Position numbers and translations under genes: made by a program. From the NCBI GenBank assembly GCA_002345965.1, contig DDTF01000002.1:1-23335 (forward strand): a stretch of 23,335 nucleotides of DNA, read 5' to 3'. Source of the DNA: Flammeovirgaceae bacterium UBA2371. GTDB taxonomy: Bacteria > Bacteroidota > Bacteroidia > Cytophagales > Cyclobacteriaceae. Of the stretch, positions 1-8,696 are shown piece after piece. Under the pieces are notes generated by a model. It was not told where the DNA came from, searched no databases, and saw nothing but the letters and a program-made list of their open reading frames with translations. Within the stretch, counting starts at the first letter, position 1, and each line of letters begins with the position of its first letter.

Positions 1-570
1 GATGGCAACTCATCTTTTTGTGGTACCGGACCACTGCCCGTATCATTGCTCTTCTTTTCGGCCTCCAACGTTGAAGGTCAGATGGTATTGACCTGGGCTA
101 CAGCCTCAGAATTAAATCTTGACTATTTTTCAATAGAAAGATCTTTGGATGGATCGTATTTTACTGAAATAGCCAGGGTAAAAGGTAATGGTAACACTAC
201 CGAGCGCCAGGACTACTCCTATAATGACATTGAACCTATAGGACAGAAATTGTACTATCGTCTAAAATCAGTGGACTTTGATGGTTATCAGGAACATTTC
301 AATGTGGTAATGGTTGATTTTGAAGTGGAAAAGAAAGTCAACATTTATCCTAACCCTGTAACCAACGGACAAGTGACAGTTTCATTGAATTTCGTTCCAG
401 GTGCTGGGGTGGTGGTTATTACTGATTTAATGGGAGCTACGGTTTATAAGGCGACTTGGTCAAATGAGGCCAGTAAGCAGGTTTTTCCAATAATGTTACA
501 AACAGGAACCTATTTGATCAGGTTTGTTTCTGAAGATTATCAGCACACCAGCCGTATTTTGGTTAAATAA
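1..570 (+). CDS. T9SS type A sorting domain protein, C-terminal part (5' end outside window)
   Basis: The reading frame is open to the first base, so this is the last 189 residues of a larger secreted protein; the in-frame TTG at position 46 is an internal leucine, not the start. Two parts are visible. Residues about 15-110 form the beta-sandwich-like module common just before sorting domains (starts LPVSLLFFSA, with ATASELNLDYFSIERS at about 33-48 and YYRLKSVDFDG further on). From about residue 114 the type A sorting domain begins with VNIYPNP and ends in SRILVK. Proteins of this class cross the inner membrane by Sec and the outer membrane by the type IX system, which recognises and usually removes the C-terminal domain. 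The catalytic or binding portion is not in the window, so the function is unknown. The next gene is a paralog over this whole C-terminal region. Confidence 0.9.
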   Translation, partial: DGNSSFCGTGPLPVSLLFFSASNVEGQMVLTWATASELNLDYFSIERSLDGSYFTEIARVKGNGNTTERQDYSYNDIEPIGQKLYYRLKSVDFDGYQEHFNVVMVDFEVEKKVNIYPNPVTNGQVTVSLNFVPGAGVVVITDLMGATVYKATWSNEASKQVFPIMLQTGTYLIRFVSEDYQHTSRILVK

Positions 571-618
571 TTTCAGTCAATTTTTGGACAGGAATTCCTT
601 TGTTTCCAATTCGCTTCG

Positions 619-652
619 TGAAAGAAGAAATGCTCTGGTGTTTCTTTTTTCA
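619..652 (+). terminator. Possible terminator hairpin after the first T9SS gene
   Basis: A 12-base-pair stem (619-630 with 641-652, one G-U pair) encloses a 10-base loop, 49 bases past the stop codon. The 3' arm is itself U-rich (TTTCTTTTTT), but no separate U-tract follows and the stem is AT-rich, so termination strength is uncertain. Confidence 0.35.
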
Positions 653-751
653 GAATTTTCACTTATCCATATGAGACTAAAATTGAGAAAAACTTCCAGT
701 TTAGGTTACTAATCCCGTTTTCATTAAATTCACCATGAACACTTTGCTATG

Positions 752-775
752 AAAAGCCTCTGAAAGGCTTTTTTT
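752..775 (+). terminator. Intrinsic terminator
   Basis: AAAAGCCT (752-759) pairs perfectly with AGGCTTTT (765-772) around a 5-base loop, and the T-run continues to 775. This is a standard rho-independent terminator. It lies 180 bases after the first T9SS gene and upstream of the next gene's promoter, so the two tandem paralogs are probably separate transcription units. In the 311 bases 571-881 I see only the two hairpins and the promoter listed here; the short open frame at 524-712 has no support as a gene. Confidence 0.75.
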
Positions 776-837
776 AGTCATTTTACTGCGTTTATAAAAA
801 ATCAATTTTTAAGTCACCGATGGCATAAGAAAAGGGG

Positions 838-845
838 TAACTTTG
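838..845 (+). promoter_or_regulatory. Bacteroidota -7 promoter element (TAACTTTG)
   Basis: TAACTTTG matches the Bacteroidota sigma-ABfr -7 consensus TAnnTTTG exactly. The upstream T-rich stretch near 806-811 is only a weak -33 element. With start of transcription expected about four bases after the final G (about 849), the ATG at 846 would lie at or upstream of the RNA start. This favours the ATG at 882 as the true start of the gene, with a leader of about 33 bases. Confidence 0.5.
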
Positions 846-881
846 ATGAAAGCAGGAAAAGTAGCGATAAATAATTCGGAT

Positions 882-3110
882 ATGCTAAGGAAAATATACA
901 CAATTACATCTGTCTGTTTTATACTCCTTACATTGGCAGCCACTTCATATGGTCAATCATGTACTACCACTTTTCCTGGAGGTACCGTTAACTGGACCGC
1001 TTTACCCTGGTCGTGTGGTGGAGGTGGAGTAGCGCCTACTACCGATGGCACAACCTACACGCAAGACCTTACTGTAGGAACCCCTTCTCAACTTGGAAAT
1101 GGAGATGTACTGAACATTAACATTTCATTTACGCTGAATGGAAACCTTACTATGTTTTCCAATGGCTCCAATCCCACGATAACTATTCCAGCAGGCGTAA
1201 CTGTAATTATCAATGGTAACTTAACCGATATTGACAACAACCTGGTGTTTAATGTCAATGGAACGCTAATCATCACCGGCACATTAAAAGCGAAAAATAA
1301 TACCGTTTTTAGTGGAACGGGTTCTATATCTGGAGGGGCATTGGATTTGGGTAACGGTCCATCCTGTGCAGGGGCTTGCCCAGGCCTTTCATTTGGTACT
1401 TGTACGGTAGGTGGAGCCAGCACATTCTGTACCGACAATGTAACTATCGGTGCCTTGTATTTGTGGACTGGAGCAACCAACACCGATTGGCAAACGGCTT
1501 CCAATTGGAATCCATCCAGAACAACTCCTGCTGCTTCTGATGTTTTAAGTTTTTCTTCTTCAGGAGCTAACAGAAACATTACCAACGTTCCTACGCAAAC
1601 AATAGGAAAATTATTTGTAACAGGAAGTACAACCTATAGTTTGGTAACTCCGGCATCATCCAAAACATTAACCTTGACAAGTCTTGAAGGAGGGGCCTTA
1701 CAGATTGATAATGGCAGTAACTTGAGTGTAGGTGATGGTTCATTTGCCATCAATATTACGATGCCGTCAACAGGATTGGCATTAATTGGTGGCCAACTTA
1801 ATTTGATCAATGGCAACCTCGGTGCAGGTGCGGCAACGCTGGAATTGCATACCAATGCTGCACCACTTGCACGCACTGCGGGTCAGGTATCTATGGACGG
1901 TACTTCTGTATTGCGTTTTGGTTCTTCATCATTTACGGGAGGTGCAGTCATTACCTTACCCGACAATATCTTTGTTTCCTCACCCACCATAGCGACCCTG
2001 GTTATGAACCGAACCAATGGTGCCATTTTGGGCAACCAATCCATCACAGTCAATAACGCTACTTTTACATTAGGTGATTTGTTTACCAATGCAGCTGGTA
2101 GAATTAAATTTGGAGCATCAGCAACTAACCCTGCCGAATCGACCAACAGCAAGATCAATGGATATGCCGAAATGAACCTGCGTGCTGTGGGAACTGGTGC
2201 GTTGAATTTTTTAGGGTTTAACATGGCTGCAGGAACAGATAACGTTGGAAGTATGACGCTGGTTCGCAGGACGGGTGCTACCGGCATTAATACTTTTAAT
2301 TCTAATCAAAGTATTGCGGCCACCTGGGACATTACCAGTACGTCTGAGCCAGCTGCCGGAAGAAACATTAGTTTTTCCTGGCGCGCGGCATTTGATAATG
2401 TGACGACTGCAACCAATAGATTTCAGGTTTATATTTTCAACTCCGGACCGGGCTGGACTCCACTTGGGGCACTTCAAAACCTTGCGTCCGTTGGCCCACC
2501 CAGAGTTTCTGTGGCGGTGAGCACAACCAAATTGACGGATACCTTTACGCTGACGGATGAAAGCCAGGTGTTGCCAGTAGAATTATTGTCTTTCACGGGA
2601 AACAGAGTGTCAGAAGGAGTGAAGCTGTTATGGTCTACGGCCTCGCAGAAGAACTTCGATTATTTCAGTATTGAAAGATCTGGAAATGGAAAAGATTTTA
2701 TGGCAATCGGAAAGATCGCAGGTGAAGTTTTCAGCATGACCAGAAAGGATTATGTTTTTTATGATGCCGAGGGTGGTTTCAGGAAAGCCTACTACAGGCT
2801 TAAGAATGTAGACAGAGATGGAACTTTTGAGTATTCAAGAGTAGTGATGGTAGAAGATTATGCCGACCTGCAAGTGGCAATTTATCCAAACCCCACAATT
2901 TCAAATGGACTTTTAACTATCAGTTTAACAGGGGACACATCCCTTGGCGCTCAGCTGTTCGTTTTTGATTATTTGGGACGAATGATAAAACAAGCTAGTC
3001 TTTATACAAAGGAGAATTCAGTTGAAATGAGTGGAGTATCTCCTGGGTTATACATCCTAAAGGTAAACATGGGCGCAAAGCAATTTACTTCCAAGGTGCT
3101 GGTAGAATAG
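882..3110 (+). CDS. Secreted T9SS type A sorting domain protein, probable beta-helix or adhesin-like
   Basis: With the start at 882 the protein has 742 residues. It opens with a clean signal peptide (MLRKIYTITSVCFILLTLAA, cleavage probably near YGQS). A longer version from ATG 846 adds 12 residues to the n-region and conflicts with the promoter at 838-845. The N-terminal part is rich in Asn, Thr, Gly and Ser with short hydrophobic repeats (INISFTLNGNLT, VIINGNLTDID), as in right-handed beta-helix or G8-like surface proteins. A segment near residue 195 has the W-G-x(4)-W-x(4)-NW form common in autotransporter-like Bacteroidota proteins. From residue 564 (LPVELLSFTGN) comes the same pre-sorting module as in the preceding gene, and from about 664 the type A sorting domain (VAIYPNP, ending SKVLVE). 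It is expected on the cell surface or in the medium. No enzyme motif is visible and the ligand is unknown. Confidence 0.88.
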   Translation: MLRKIYTITSVCFILLTLAATSYGQSCTTTFPGGTVNWTALPWSCGGGGVAPTTDGTTYTQDLTVGTPSQLGNGDVLNINISFTLNGNLTMFSNGSNPTITIPAGVTVIINGNLTDIDNNLVFNVNGTLIITGTLKAKNNTVFSGTGSISGGALDLGNGPSCAGACPGLSFGTCTVGGASTFCTDNVTIGALYLWTGATNTDWQTASNWNPSRTTPAASDVLSFSSSGANRNITNVPTQTIGKLFVTGSTTYSLVTPASSKTLTLTSLEGGALQIDNGSNLSVGDGSFAINITMPSTGLALIGGQLNLINGNLGAGAATLELHTNAAPLARTAGQVSMDGTSVLRFGSSSFTGGAVITLPDNIFVSSPTIATLVMNRTNGAILGNQSITVNNATFTLGDLFTNAAGRIKFGASATNPAESTNSKINGYAEMNLRAVGTGALNFLGFNMAAGTDNVGSMTLVRRTGATGINTFNSNQSIAATWDITSTSEPAAGRNISFSWRAAFDNVTTATNRFQVYIFNSGPGWTPLGALQNLASVGPPRVSVAVSTTKLTDTFTLTDESQVLPVELLSFTGNRVSEGVKLLWSTASQKNFDYFSIERSGNGKDFMAIGKIAGEVFSMTRKDYVFYDAEGGFRKAYYRLKNVDRDGTFEYSRVVMVEDYADLQVAIYPNPTISNGLLTISLTGDTSLGAQLFVFDYLGRMIKQASLYTKENSVEMSGVSPGLYILKVNMGAKQFTSKVLVE

Positions 3111-3116
3111 GAATTT

Positions 3117-4058
3117 CTATTTCTTCAAATTCTTTAAAATATCTTCGGTCATTTGTTCCAAACCAAATTGGTGCTGCCATCCCCAGTCGGTGCGTGCCCT
3201 TGAATCATCAATTGACTTTGGCCAGGAATCCGCGATGGCTTGCCTAAAGTCTGGTTGGTAGGTGATGGTAAAGTCTGGAATATGCTTCTTAATTGTTGAT
3301 GCAATTTGCGCTGGGCAAAAACTCATTGAGGAAATATTATAACTAGACCTGATCTTTACTTTTTCTGCGGGTGCTTCCATCAGATCGATGGTTGCTTTCA
3401 CTGCATCGTTCATGTACATCATGGGCAGGTAAGTGTCGGCAGATAAAAAGCACTCATAAGTTTTGTTGGCCAATGCTTTAAAATAAATGTCTACTGCATA
3501 ATCTGTGGTGCCACCCCCCGGTTGTGTTTTATATCCGATCAAGCCTGGATATCGCAGACTGCGCACGTCTACGCCATACCTTCTAAAATAATATTCGCAC
3601 CAGCGCTCACCAGCCAATTTGGTAATGCCGTATACGGTAGTTGGATCCATAATCGTATCCTGTGGAGTGTTGTCTTTTGGTGTGGTAGGCCCGAAGGCAG
3701 CAATAGAGCTTGGCCAATAAACTTTATCCAATTTCAATTCATGGGCACCTTCCAATACATACAGCAGGCTTTCCATGTTCAGCTTCCAGGCCCACCGTGG
3801 ATCCTGCTCACCGGTTGCGGATAGCAACGCAGCCAGATGATAGACTTGTGTGATACCTTCTTTTTTCAGCAATTCAAAAAGTTTGTCTTTTTGCATTACA
3901 TCCAATCTCTCAAAACGGCCTTCTGCAAGTACTCCTTGCGGTTCTTTTATGTCTGAGGAAATGACATTATCTATTCCATAAATGGACCAAAGGCCTTGTG
4001 TGAGCTCTGACCCTAATTGCCCACCGGCACCAATCAACAGGATTTTAGTCTTTTTCAT
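3117..4058 (-). CDS. tdh: L-threonine 3-dehydrogenase, short-chain dehydrogenase type
   Basis: This 313-residue NAD-dependent epimerase/dehydratase-fold protein carries the nucleotide-binding glycine motif GAGGQLG at residues 10-16, the active-site serine region WPSSIAAFG at about 115-123 and the YxxxK pair as YGITK at 143-147. It matches the SDR-type threonine dehydrogenase, not the zinc-dependent type of E. coli, in length and in the signature SLRYPGLIGYKTQPGGGTTDYAVD. It oxidises L-threonine to 2-amino-3-oxobutyrate with NAD+. The divergently placed kbl encodes the next enzyme, which strongly supports this over a nucleotide-sugar epimerase. The gene is convergent with the T9SS gene, with 6 bases between stops and no convincing terminator. 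I found no clear TAnnTTTG promoter upstream of its start. Confidence 0.9.
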   Translation of the reverse strand: MKKTKILLIGAGGQLGSELTQGLWSIYGIDNVISSDIKEPQGVLAEGRFERLDVMQKDKLFELLKKEGITQVYHLAALLSATGEQDPRWAWKLNMESLLYVLEGAHELKLDKVYWPSSIAAFGPTTPKDNTPQDTIMDPTTVYGITKLAGERWCEYYFRRYGVDVRSLRYPGLIGYKTQPGGGTTDYAVDIYFKALANKTYECFLSADTYLPMMYMNDAVKATIDLMEAPAEKVKIRSSYNISSMSFCPAQIASTIKKHIPDFTITYQPDFRQAIADSWPKSIDDSRARTDWGWQHQFGLEQMTEDILKNLKK

Positions 4059-4100
4059 CTACTTGAATTAGTGTGAGGAGTGTACTGGATTAATCTCCTT

Positions 4101-4133
4101 TGGGGCTCAAATTAGTGGAATTTATGGGCCCCA
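4101..4133. repeat. Inverted repeat in the tdh-kbl divergent region
   Basis: TGGGGC (4101-4106) and GCCCCA (4128-4133) form a short dyad separated by 21 bases, with the right arm inside the palindrome GGGCCC. It lies between two divergent genes of one pathway, where an operator could act on both. The arms are only six bases, so this may be chance. The 171-base spacer also holds a weak -7-like TAGTTTTA at 4183-4190 for kbl with a TTG 21 bases upstream of it. Confidence 0.25.
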
Positions 4134-4229
4134 CAAAAACAAAACCTTTGGATGGATATTGTCAATACTTGGCTGCAAATCGTAGTTTTACGGCACTAAA
4201 GCATTTATAGGCAGTTAAAAATTATTGTT

Positions 4230-5426
4230 ATGTACAAAACACTTCAACCCGTACTGGAAAAAGAATTGGCAAGCATTAAGGATGCCGGACTATTCAAGAA
4301 AGAAAGGATTATCGTCACCCCTCAGGGAGCAGAGATAAAAACCAGTGACGGGAAAGAAGTAATTAATTTTTGCGCCAATAACTATCTCGGGTTATCATCA
4401 CATCCGCGCGTAATTGAAGCAGCTAAAAAGGCCATCGATACCCATGGCTTCGGCATGTCTTCCGTTAGATTTATTTGTGGCACCCAGGACATTCACAAAG
4501 AATTGGAAAAAAAGATTTCAGAGTTCTTAGGAATGGAGGATACCATTCTTTATGCCGCAGCCTTTGATGCCAATGGAGGTGTATTTGAGCCATTGTTTGG
4601 AGCAGAAGATGCCATCATCTCGGATGAGCTGAATCATGCGTCAATTATTGATGGAGTTCGTCTTTGCAAAGCAATGCGCTATCGCTATAAGCACAACAAC
4701 ATGGAGGATCTTGAGCAACAGCTGAAAGACGCTAAAGCTGCAGGGGCCAAACAGATTATTGTAGTGACGGATGGGGCATTCTCAATGGATGGCACCATAG
4801 CACAGTTGGATAAGATTTGCGATTTAGCAGATAAATATGAAGCGCTGGTCATGTCGGATGAATGTCATTCTTCCGGCTTTATTGGTAAAACAGGCAGAGG
4901 TGTGCATGAATACAGAGGGGTAATGGGTCGCGTGGATATTATCACTGGCACTTTAGGCAAGGCACTGGGTGGTGCATCAGGAGGGTTTACTTCTGGTAAA
5001 AAGGAAATCATCGATTTGCTAAGACAACGTTCCCGTCCTTATTTGTTTTCGAATACACTTGCGCCATCCATTACAGGCGCGTCTATTGAAGTTTTCAATA
5101 TGCTTACCGAAACCACCGACTTGCGTGATAAGCTGGAAAAGAACACAAAATATTTCAGGGAAGAAATGACCAAGGCGGGATTTGACATCAAGCCGGGTGA
5201 ACATCCGATTGTGCCTATCATGTTGTACGAGGCACCCCTTGCACAAAAATTTGCCGAACAACTTTTAGAAAAAGGAATTTATGTGATCGGATTCTTTTAT
5301 CCTGTAGTAGCCAAAGGATTGGCGCGCATTCGTGTTCAAATTTCTGCAGGTCATGAGAAGCATCACCTCGATAAAGCCATCAAGGCATTTACAGAAGTGG
5401 GCAAAGAGTTGGGGGTATTAAAATAG
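4230..5426 (+). CDS. kbl: Glycine C-acetyltransferase (2-amino-3-ketobutyrate CoA ligase)
   Basis: A PLP-dependent alpha-oxoamine synthase of 398 residues, the usual length of Kbl. The PLP lysine is K244 in GTLGKALGGASGG, preceded by the cofactor-holding SDECHSSG (209-216) and NHAS (135-138, cofactor-stacking histidine). It cleaves 2-amino-3-oxobutyrate with CoA to glycine and acetyl-CoA in the cytoplasm. The family also includes BioF and serine palmitoyltransferase, which Bacteroidota use for sphingolipids. The divergent threonine dehydrogenase and the segments SSVRFICGTQDIHKELE and GVHEYRGV favour Kbl. It ends 2 bases from the stop of the convergent WD40-caspase gene with no terminator between. 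Confidence 0.92.
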   Translation: MYKTLQPVLEKELASIKDAGLFKKERIIVTPQGAEIKTSDGKEVINFCANNYLGLSSHPRVIEAAKKAIDTHGFGMSSVRFICGTQDIHKELEKKISEFLGMEDTILYAAAFDANGGVFEPLFGAEDAIISDELNHASIIDGVRLCKAMRYRYKHNNMEDLEQQLKDAKAAGAKQIIVVTDGAFSMDGTIAQLDKICDLADKYEALVMSDECHSSGFIGKTGRGVHEYRGVMGRVDIITGTLGKALGGASGGFTSGKKEIIDLLRQRSRPYLFSNTLAPSITGASIEVFNMLTETTDLRDKLEKNTKYFREEMTKAGFDIKPGEHPIVPIMLYEAPLAQKFAEQLLEKGIYVIGFFYPVVAKGLARIRVQISAGHEKHHLDKAIKAFTEVGKELGVLK

Positions 5427-5428
5427 AA

Positions 5429-8400
5429 TCAATTCTCTTTATTAAAGACCAAAGGAAAATCATGTCCGCGTGAAAACGTATAAGGATACTGTGGTTTCCC
5501 TTTCAATTTTCTCGTGAGTTCCGGTACCTGATCGTCTAGATAAGATTTGAGTTCGTAAATGGTGACTTTCCCATCTTTGGGCGCACCATCTGCTGCTCCC
5601 TGTAATGCGGTGATGAGGGTATAGGTAAAAAGACCATGGCCTAATTCAGCAAATTCTGTTGCAAACTGCTCGCTACCTGCGCTGGCCATTACATGTATAC
5701 CTGCGCTTCTCGAAAGTTGGGCGATGGCTTTTTCTTCAGCTGTACCTCTTGTGGCCAATAACTCAACTGATCCACCAGATTGACAGGCATCCATTATAAT
5801 TAATTGCTTCAGTGCTTTTATGTTTTTCAACTCAGTTTGTAGTGCATTGGCCTCAATGGCCTCTTTTTTTAATGCGGCAATGTCATAAAGTCTTACACTT
5901 TCTGTTGGAATAAAATAAAACTGATTATCAACCATACTTCCGTGGCCAGCGTAGTAAAAAATAAAAACATCTTCAGGCTGAATCTTGTTGCTCAATTCGC
6001 TGAGCTTCTTAAGTATATTTTCCTTTGAAGCCTCTTTGTCGTAGAGGGTATGCAGTTCAATGTTTTTAAATAACTCCACGCCATTGTTGTTGATCAGTTC
6101 CCCAAAAGATTCCGCATCTGGTCTGGCGTAATTCAAAGTCATCTTGGGGTTTTTGTATTCATTAATACCCACGGCCAGCACAAAGCAGGTACTACTTTTT
6201 GTATTCGATGAGGAAAACACTTCTATGGAATTGGGATCCGATTCTATTTTATCCTTACTTCTGGCAGTGGCAGAAAATGTGTTGGTGCCCCCAACCAGTG
6301 TTACCTGATGCTTTACGGTGGAGGACTGATTTTTTCCTTTGGGGAGTTTTATGTCTTCACTGCTTAATGGCACATTTTTGCCATTGTGAAATAGTTTTAA
6401 TTCCTGAGCACCGCCTCCGTTGTCTGTTACTTTAATAAAAACTTCTGCAGTGGAGGTAGTTTCATTGGGCAAGGCTGCTACTTGCACCGATGGAGGAGGA
6501 TTGCTCAAAAGCTTATTGCGAATTCCTTTCAACTCATCAATGTCACCTCGACTCATGAATATTTTTGGTAATAAATCCGGACGGTAGAATTCATCAAAAA
6601 ATTGATCTACTGAGTAAGTGTTTATCCCTTCCACGAAGTGAATGTATTTCCGGGCTTCGTCAGTTCCATTAAAATAGCCTTCCGGATTTTTCACCATCCA
6701 TTCGTTATTCCCAAAATGGATGTGTTCAAAAAATTCTTTGCCCGTACTCAAGTCCCAAAACTTGGTAACACCATCAAGACTATGGCTGATCAGCATCTTA
6801 TTGTCTTTGCCCAAAACCAAAGAAGTGATTTCGGAATTGTGTCCTATGAACGTCCGGGATTCTTTTCCTGTATTTGCATCCCACACTCTGATGATGCGAT
6901 CAGCTCCTGCAGAATAGACTGTATTTCCATCTTGACTGAAAATAGCTGTATGAACTGCTCCTCGATGGGCCTTAAATTTTGTGGTCATTAGTCCGCTGGC
7001 AATGTCCCAAATCCTAACTGAGCCATCCCAACTGGTACTCATCAATAATTTCTGATCAGGACTTATTGCTAAAGATGAGATGATGTCGCTGTGCCCAACG
7101 AAATCCCGAACAGGTTTGTGCGTATCCAGCTCTAGAAGCTGTAAGCTGAAATCCATGTTGGCAGTGAAGACATATAGATCGGAGGGATGATAAATGAAAT
7201 TGTAAACTGAGTTGGTTTTAAAATTTACGTAATTGATTCTTTCACCGGTTTTCAGGCTGTGTGTTTTGAATGAGGCATCCCAACTGGAAGATGAAACTTC
7301 CGTTTCGTCTCTGTTGAATTTAACATCGAACACCGGTTCACGATAGGATTGAATGGTTTTAATGGTATCGCCAGTTTCAACATTCCACAAAATGATTTTA
7401 CCATCTCCACCGCCTGTAACCATTCGCTTTCCGTCCTTTGAAAGGTCGTAACAGAGTGCAGCTTTTTCATGACCGGTGTACTCCATGGTTGTTTTTCCAG
7501 AAGCGATATCCCATCGTTTGACCTTGGTGCCAAACTTTCCTTTAATAAGTTCCTTCCCATCTTTTGAAAGTATAATGGTATTTTTGAAGCGGATATATTT
7601 AGCGATGTAAGACTCCCAATAAAAGTTGGGATCGTAATTGATGTTTCCCTTATCTCGTTTATTGATCAGTCCTGTTAATTCTTGAATCGTTTTTCCGGTC
7701 GAGGGATCCCATTGGTAAATGATGTTATTGTCGCAGGCCAATAAAATACTGTTTCCGTCTTTAGTGAATTTAGCTTCGTTGATTTCTGCATTCAACTCGG
7801 GTAATTTTCTTATTAACTCTTTGCCGGAGATGTTATCCCATATAACAACCTCATTCTTTGTTACAGCCAGTACTTTTTTATTGTCGGGACTAAATCCAAT
7901 ATGAGCTAGGTCTTCCTCCAATTCATTTGTGTATTGGATTACTAATTCTCCAGTCGTCAAATTGTATTTCTTTACCGGTGAGCTATTGGAGCCCATGACG
8001 AGGAAGTTATTGTCGTTGCTAAAATCTACCCAGGTAGCACACCCACCACAGGAGCCTTCCTTTTGGTCGAAAGTAAATTTCTTTTCCCATGTTGAAGTTT
8101 CGTATACATTGGCTGTTCTGTTATCTTCTCCAATGGCAAGCCATTTTCCATTTTGAGAAAAAGCAAAATTGATTCCATAGCCCAGCCCTTGATCTCCATT
8201 TACCTTTAAGGTGGCAATAACCTTTTTACTTTTTGTATTATAGACGTGTGCTTCATTGGTAAATCCACCTACTATAAACTGTTCTCCATTTGGACTGAAT
8301 GCAACAGCAGTGAGCATTTTAAATGCTTCGGGAGTAGAAAATATTTCTTTGCCAGTAGCTACGTCCCACAGTTTTGCGGTTCTGTCTGCACTGCTGGTAA

Positions 8401-8671
8401 TCATCATCTTGCCATCAGGAGTGAAGTCAATACAATTGATCGTTCCTTCATGTCCAAGAAAGCTTCTTACTTCACGCCCGGTTGAAAGTTCCCACAATTT
8501 GGCCGACTTGTCTCTGCTACCGGTAGCCACCAGGTTACTGTTCGGACTAACAGTAACGGCCAATACGGTTAGTTCATGACCTTGCTGAATTATCGTTTCA
8601 ATGTTTTGGCTAAAAACGTATAAAGGAGCAAAAAGTAAAGTGAGCAGAACGCTGTAAAAATTAGATTGCAT
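5429..8671 (-). CDS. Exported WD40-repeat/caspase-like (peptidase C14) fusion protein
   Basis: A 1080-residue protein. Residues 1-21 form a Sec signal peptide ending VFSQ. About 25-650 is a long series of WD40 repeats (units ending KLWELSTG, KLWDVATG, RIWDIASG, RVWDANTG), enough for one or two propellers. About 720-815 is an Ig-like segment (VFIKVTDNGGG, LFHNGKN). From about 829 comes a caspase-fold peptidase: CFVLAVGINEYKNP, the catalytic histidine H910 in YYAGHG and the catalytic cysteine C963 in MDACQSGG, both intact. It should act outside the cytoplasm, with the propeller as a binding platform and the C14 domain cleaving protein, probably after basic residues as in metacaspases; that specificity is inference. 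A CGGC pair (C208, C211) sits inside the propeller. The start is 25 bases behind the stop of cdaA with no terminator or promoter seen between, so it may be the third gene of a folP-cdaA transcript. Target unknown. Confidence 0.9.
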   Translation of the reverse strand: MQSNFYSVLLTLLFAPLYVFSQNIETIIQQGHELTVLAVTVSPNSNLVATGSRDKSAKLWELSTGREVRSFLGHEGTINCIDFTPDGKMMITSSADRTAKLWDVATGKEIFSTPEAFKMLTAVAFSPNGEQFIVGGFTNEAHVYNTKSKKVIATLKVNGDQGLGYGINFAFSQNGKWLAIGEDNRTANVYETSTWEKKFTFDQKEGSCGGCATWVDFSNDNNFLVMGSNSSPVKKYNLTTGELVIQYTNELEEDLAHIGFSPDNKKVLAVTKNEVVIWDNISGKELIRKLPELNAEINEAKFTKDGNSILLACDNNIIYQWDPSTGKTIQELTGLINKRDKGNINYDPNFYWESYIAKYIRFKNTIILSKDGKELIKGKFGTKVKRWDIASGKTTMEYTGHEKAALCYDLSKDGKRMVTGGGDGKIILWNVETGDTIKTIQSYREPVFDVKFNRDETEVSSSSWDASFKTHSLKTGERINYVNFKTNSVYNFIYHPSDLYVFTANMDFSLQLLELDTHKPVRDFVGHSDIISSLAISPDQKLLMSTSWDGSVRIWDIASGLMTTKFKAHRGAVHTAIFSQDGNTVYSAGADRIIRVWDANTGKESRTFIGHNSEITSLVLGKDNKMLISHSLDGVTKFWDLSTGKEFFEHIHFGNNEWMVKNPEGYFNGTDEARKYIHFVEGINTYSVDQFFDEFYRPDLLPKIFMSRGDIDELKGIRNKLLSNPPPSVQVAALPNETTSTAEVFIKVTDNGGGAQELKLFHNGKNVPLSSEDIKLPKGKNQSSTVKHQVTLVGGTNTFSATARSKDKIESDPNSIEVFSSSNTKSSTCFVLAVGINEYKNPKMTLNYARPDAESFGELINNNGVELFKNIELHTLYDKEASKENILKKLSELSNKIQPEDVFIFYYAGHGSMVDNQFYFIPTESVRLYDIAALKKEAIEANALQTELKNIKALKQLIIMDACQSGGSVELLATRGTAEEKAIAQLSRSAGIHVMASAGSEQFATEFAELGHGLFTYTLITALQGAADGAPKDGKVTIYELKSYLDDQVPELTRKLKGKPQYPYTFSRGHDFPLVFNKEN

Positions 8672-8696
8672 GGTTATGAAGGATTGAAGACCGTAA

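Noticed and set aside
524..712. Small open frame after the first T9SS gene
   Set aside because: It begins inside the preceding coding sequence, spans the 619-652 hairpin and shows no protein-like motif.
1088..2287. Long antisense open frames inside the second T9SS gene (1088-1585, 1634-1876, 1883-2287)
   Set aside because: They lie opposite a clear coding frame with signal peptide and sorting domain; their products show only mirrored low-complexity Val/Pro/Leu-rich sequence and no start signals.
3111..3132. GAATTT/AAATTC pairing at the T9SS/tdh junction as a terminator
   Set aside because: Six AT-rich pairs without a U-tract are easily found by chance.
4230..5426. kbl as bioF or serine palmitoyltransferase
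   Set aside because: The divergent threonine dehydrogenase, the 398-residue length and the internal motifs fit glycine C-acetyltransferase better.
5425..5436. Palindrome AGAATCAATTCT at the kbl/WD40-caspase junction as a terminator
   Set aside because: A five-base stem with a two-base gap and no U-tract is too short to form a terminator.
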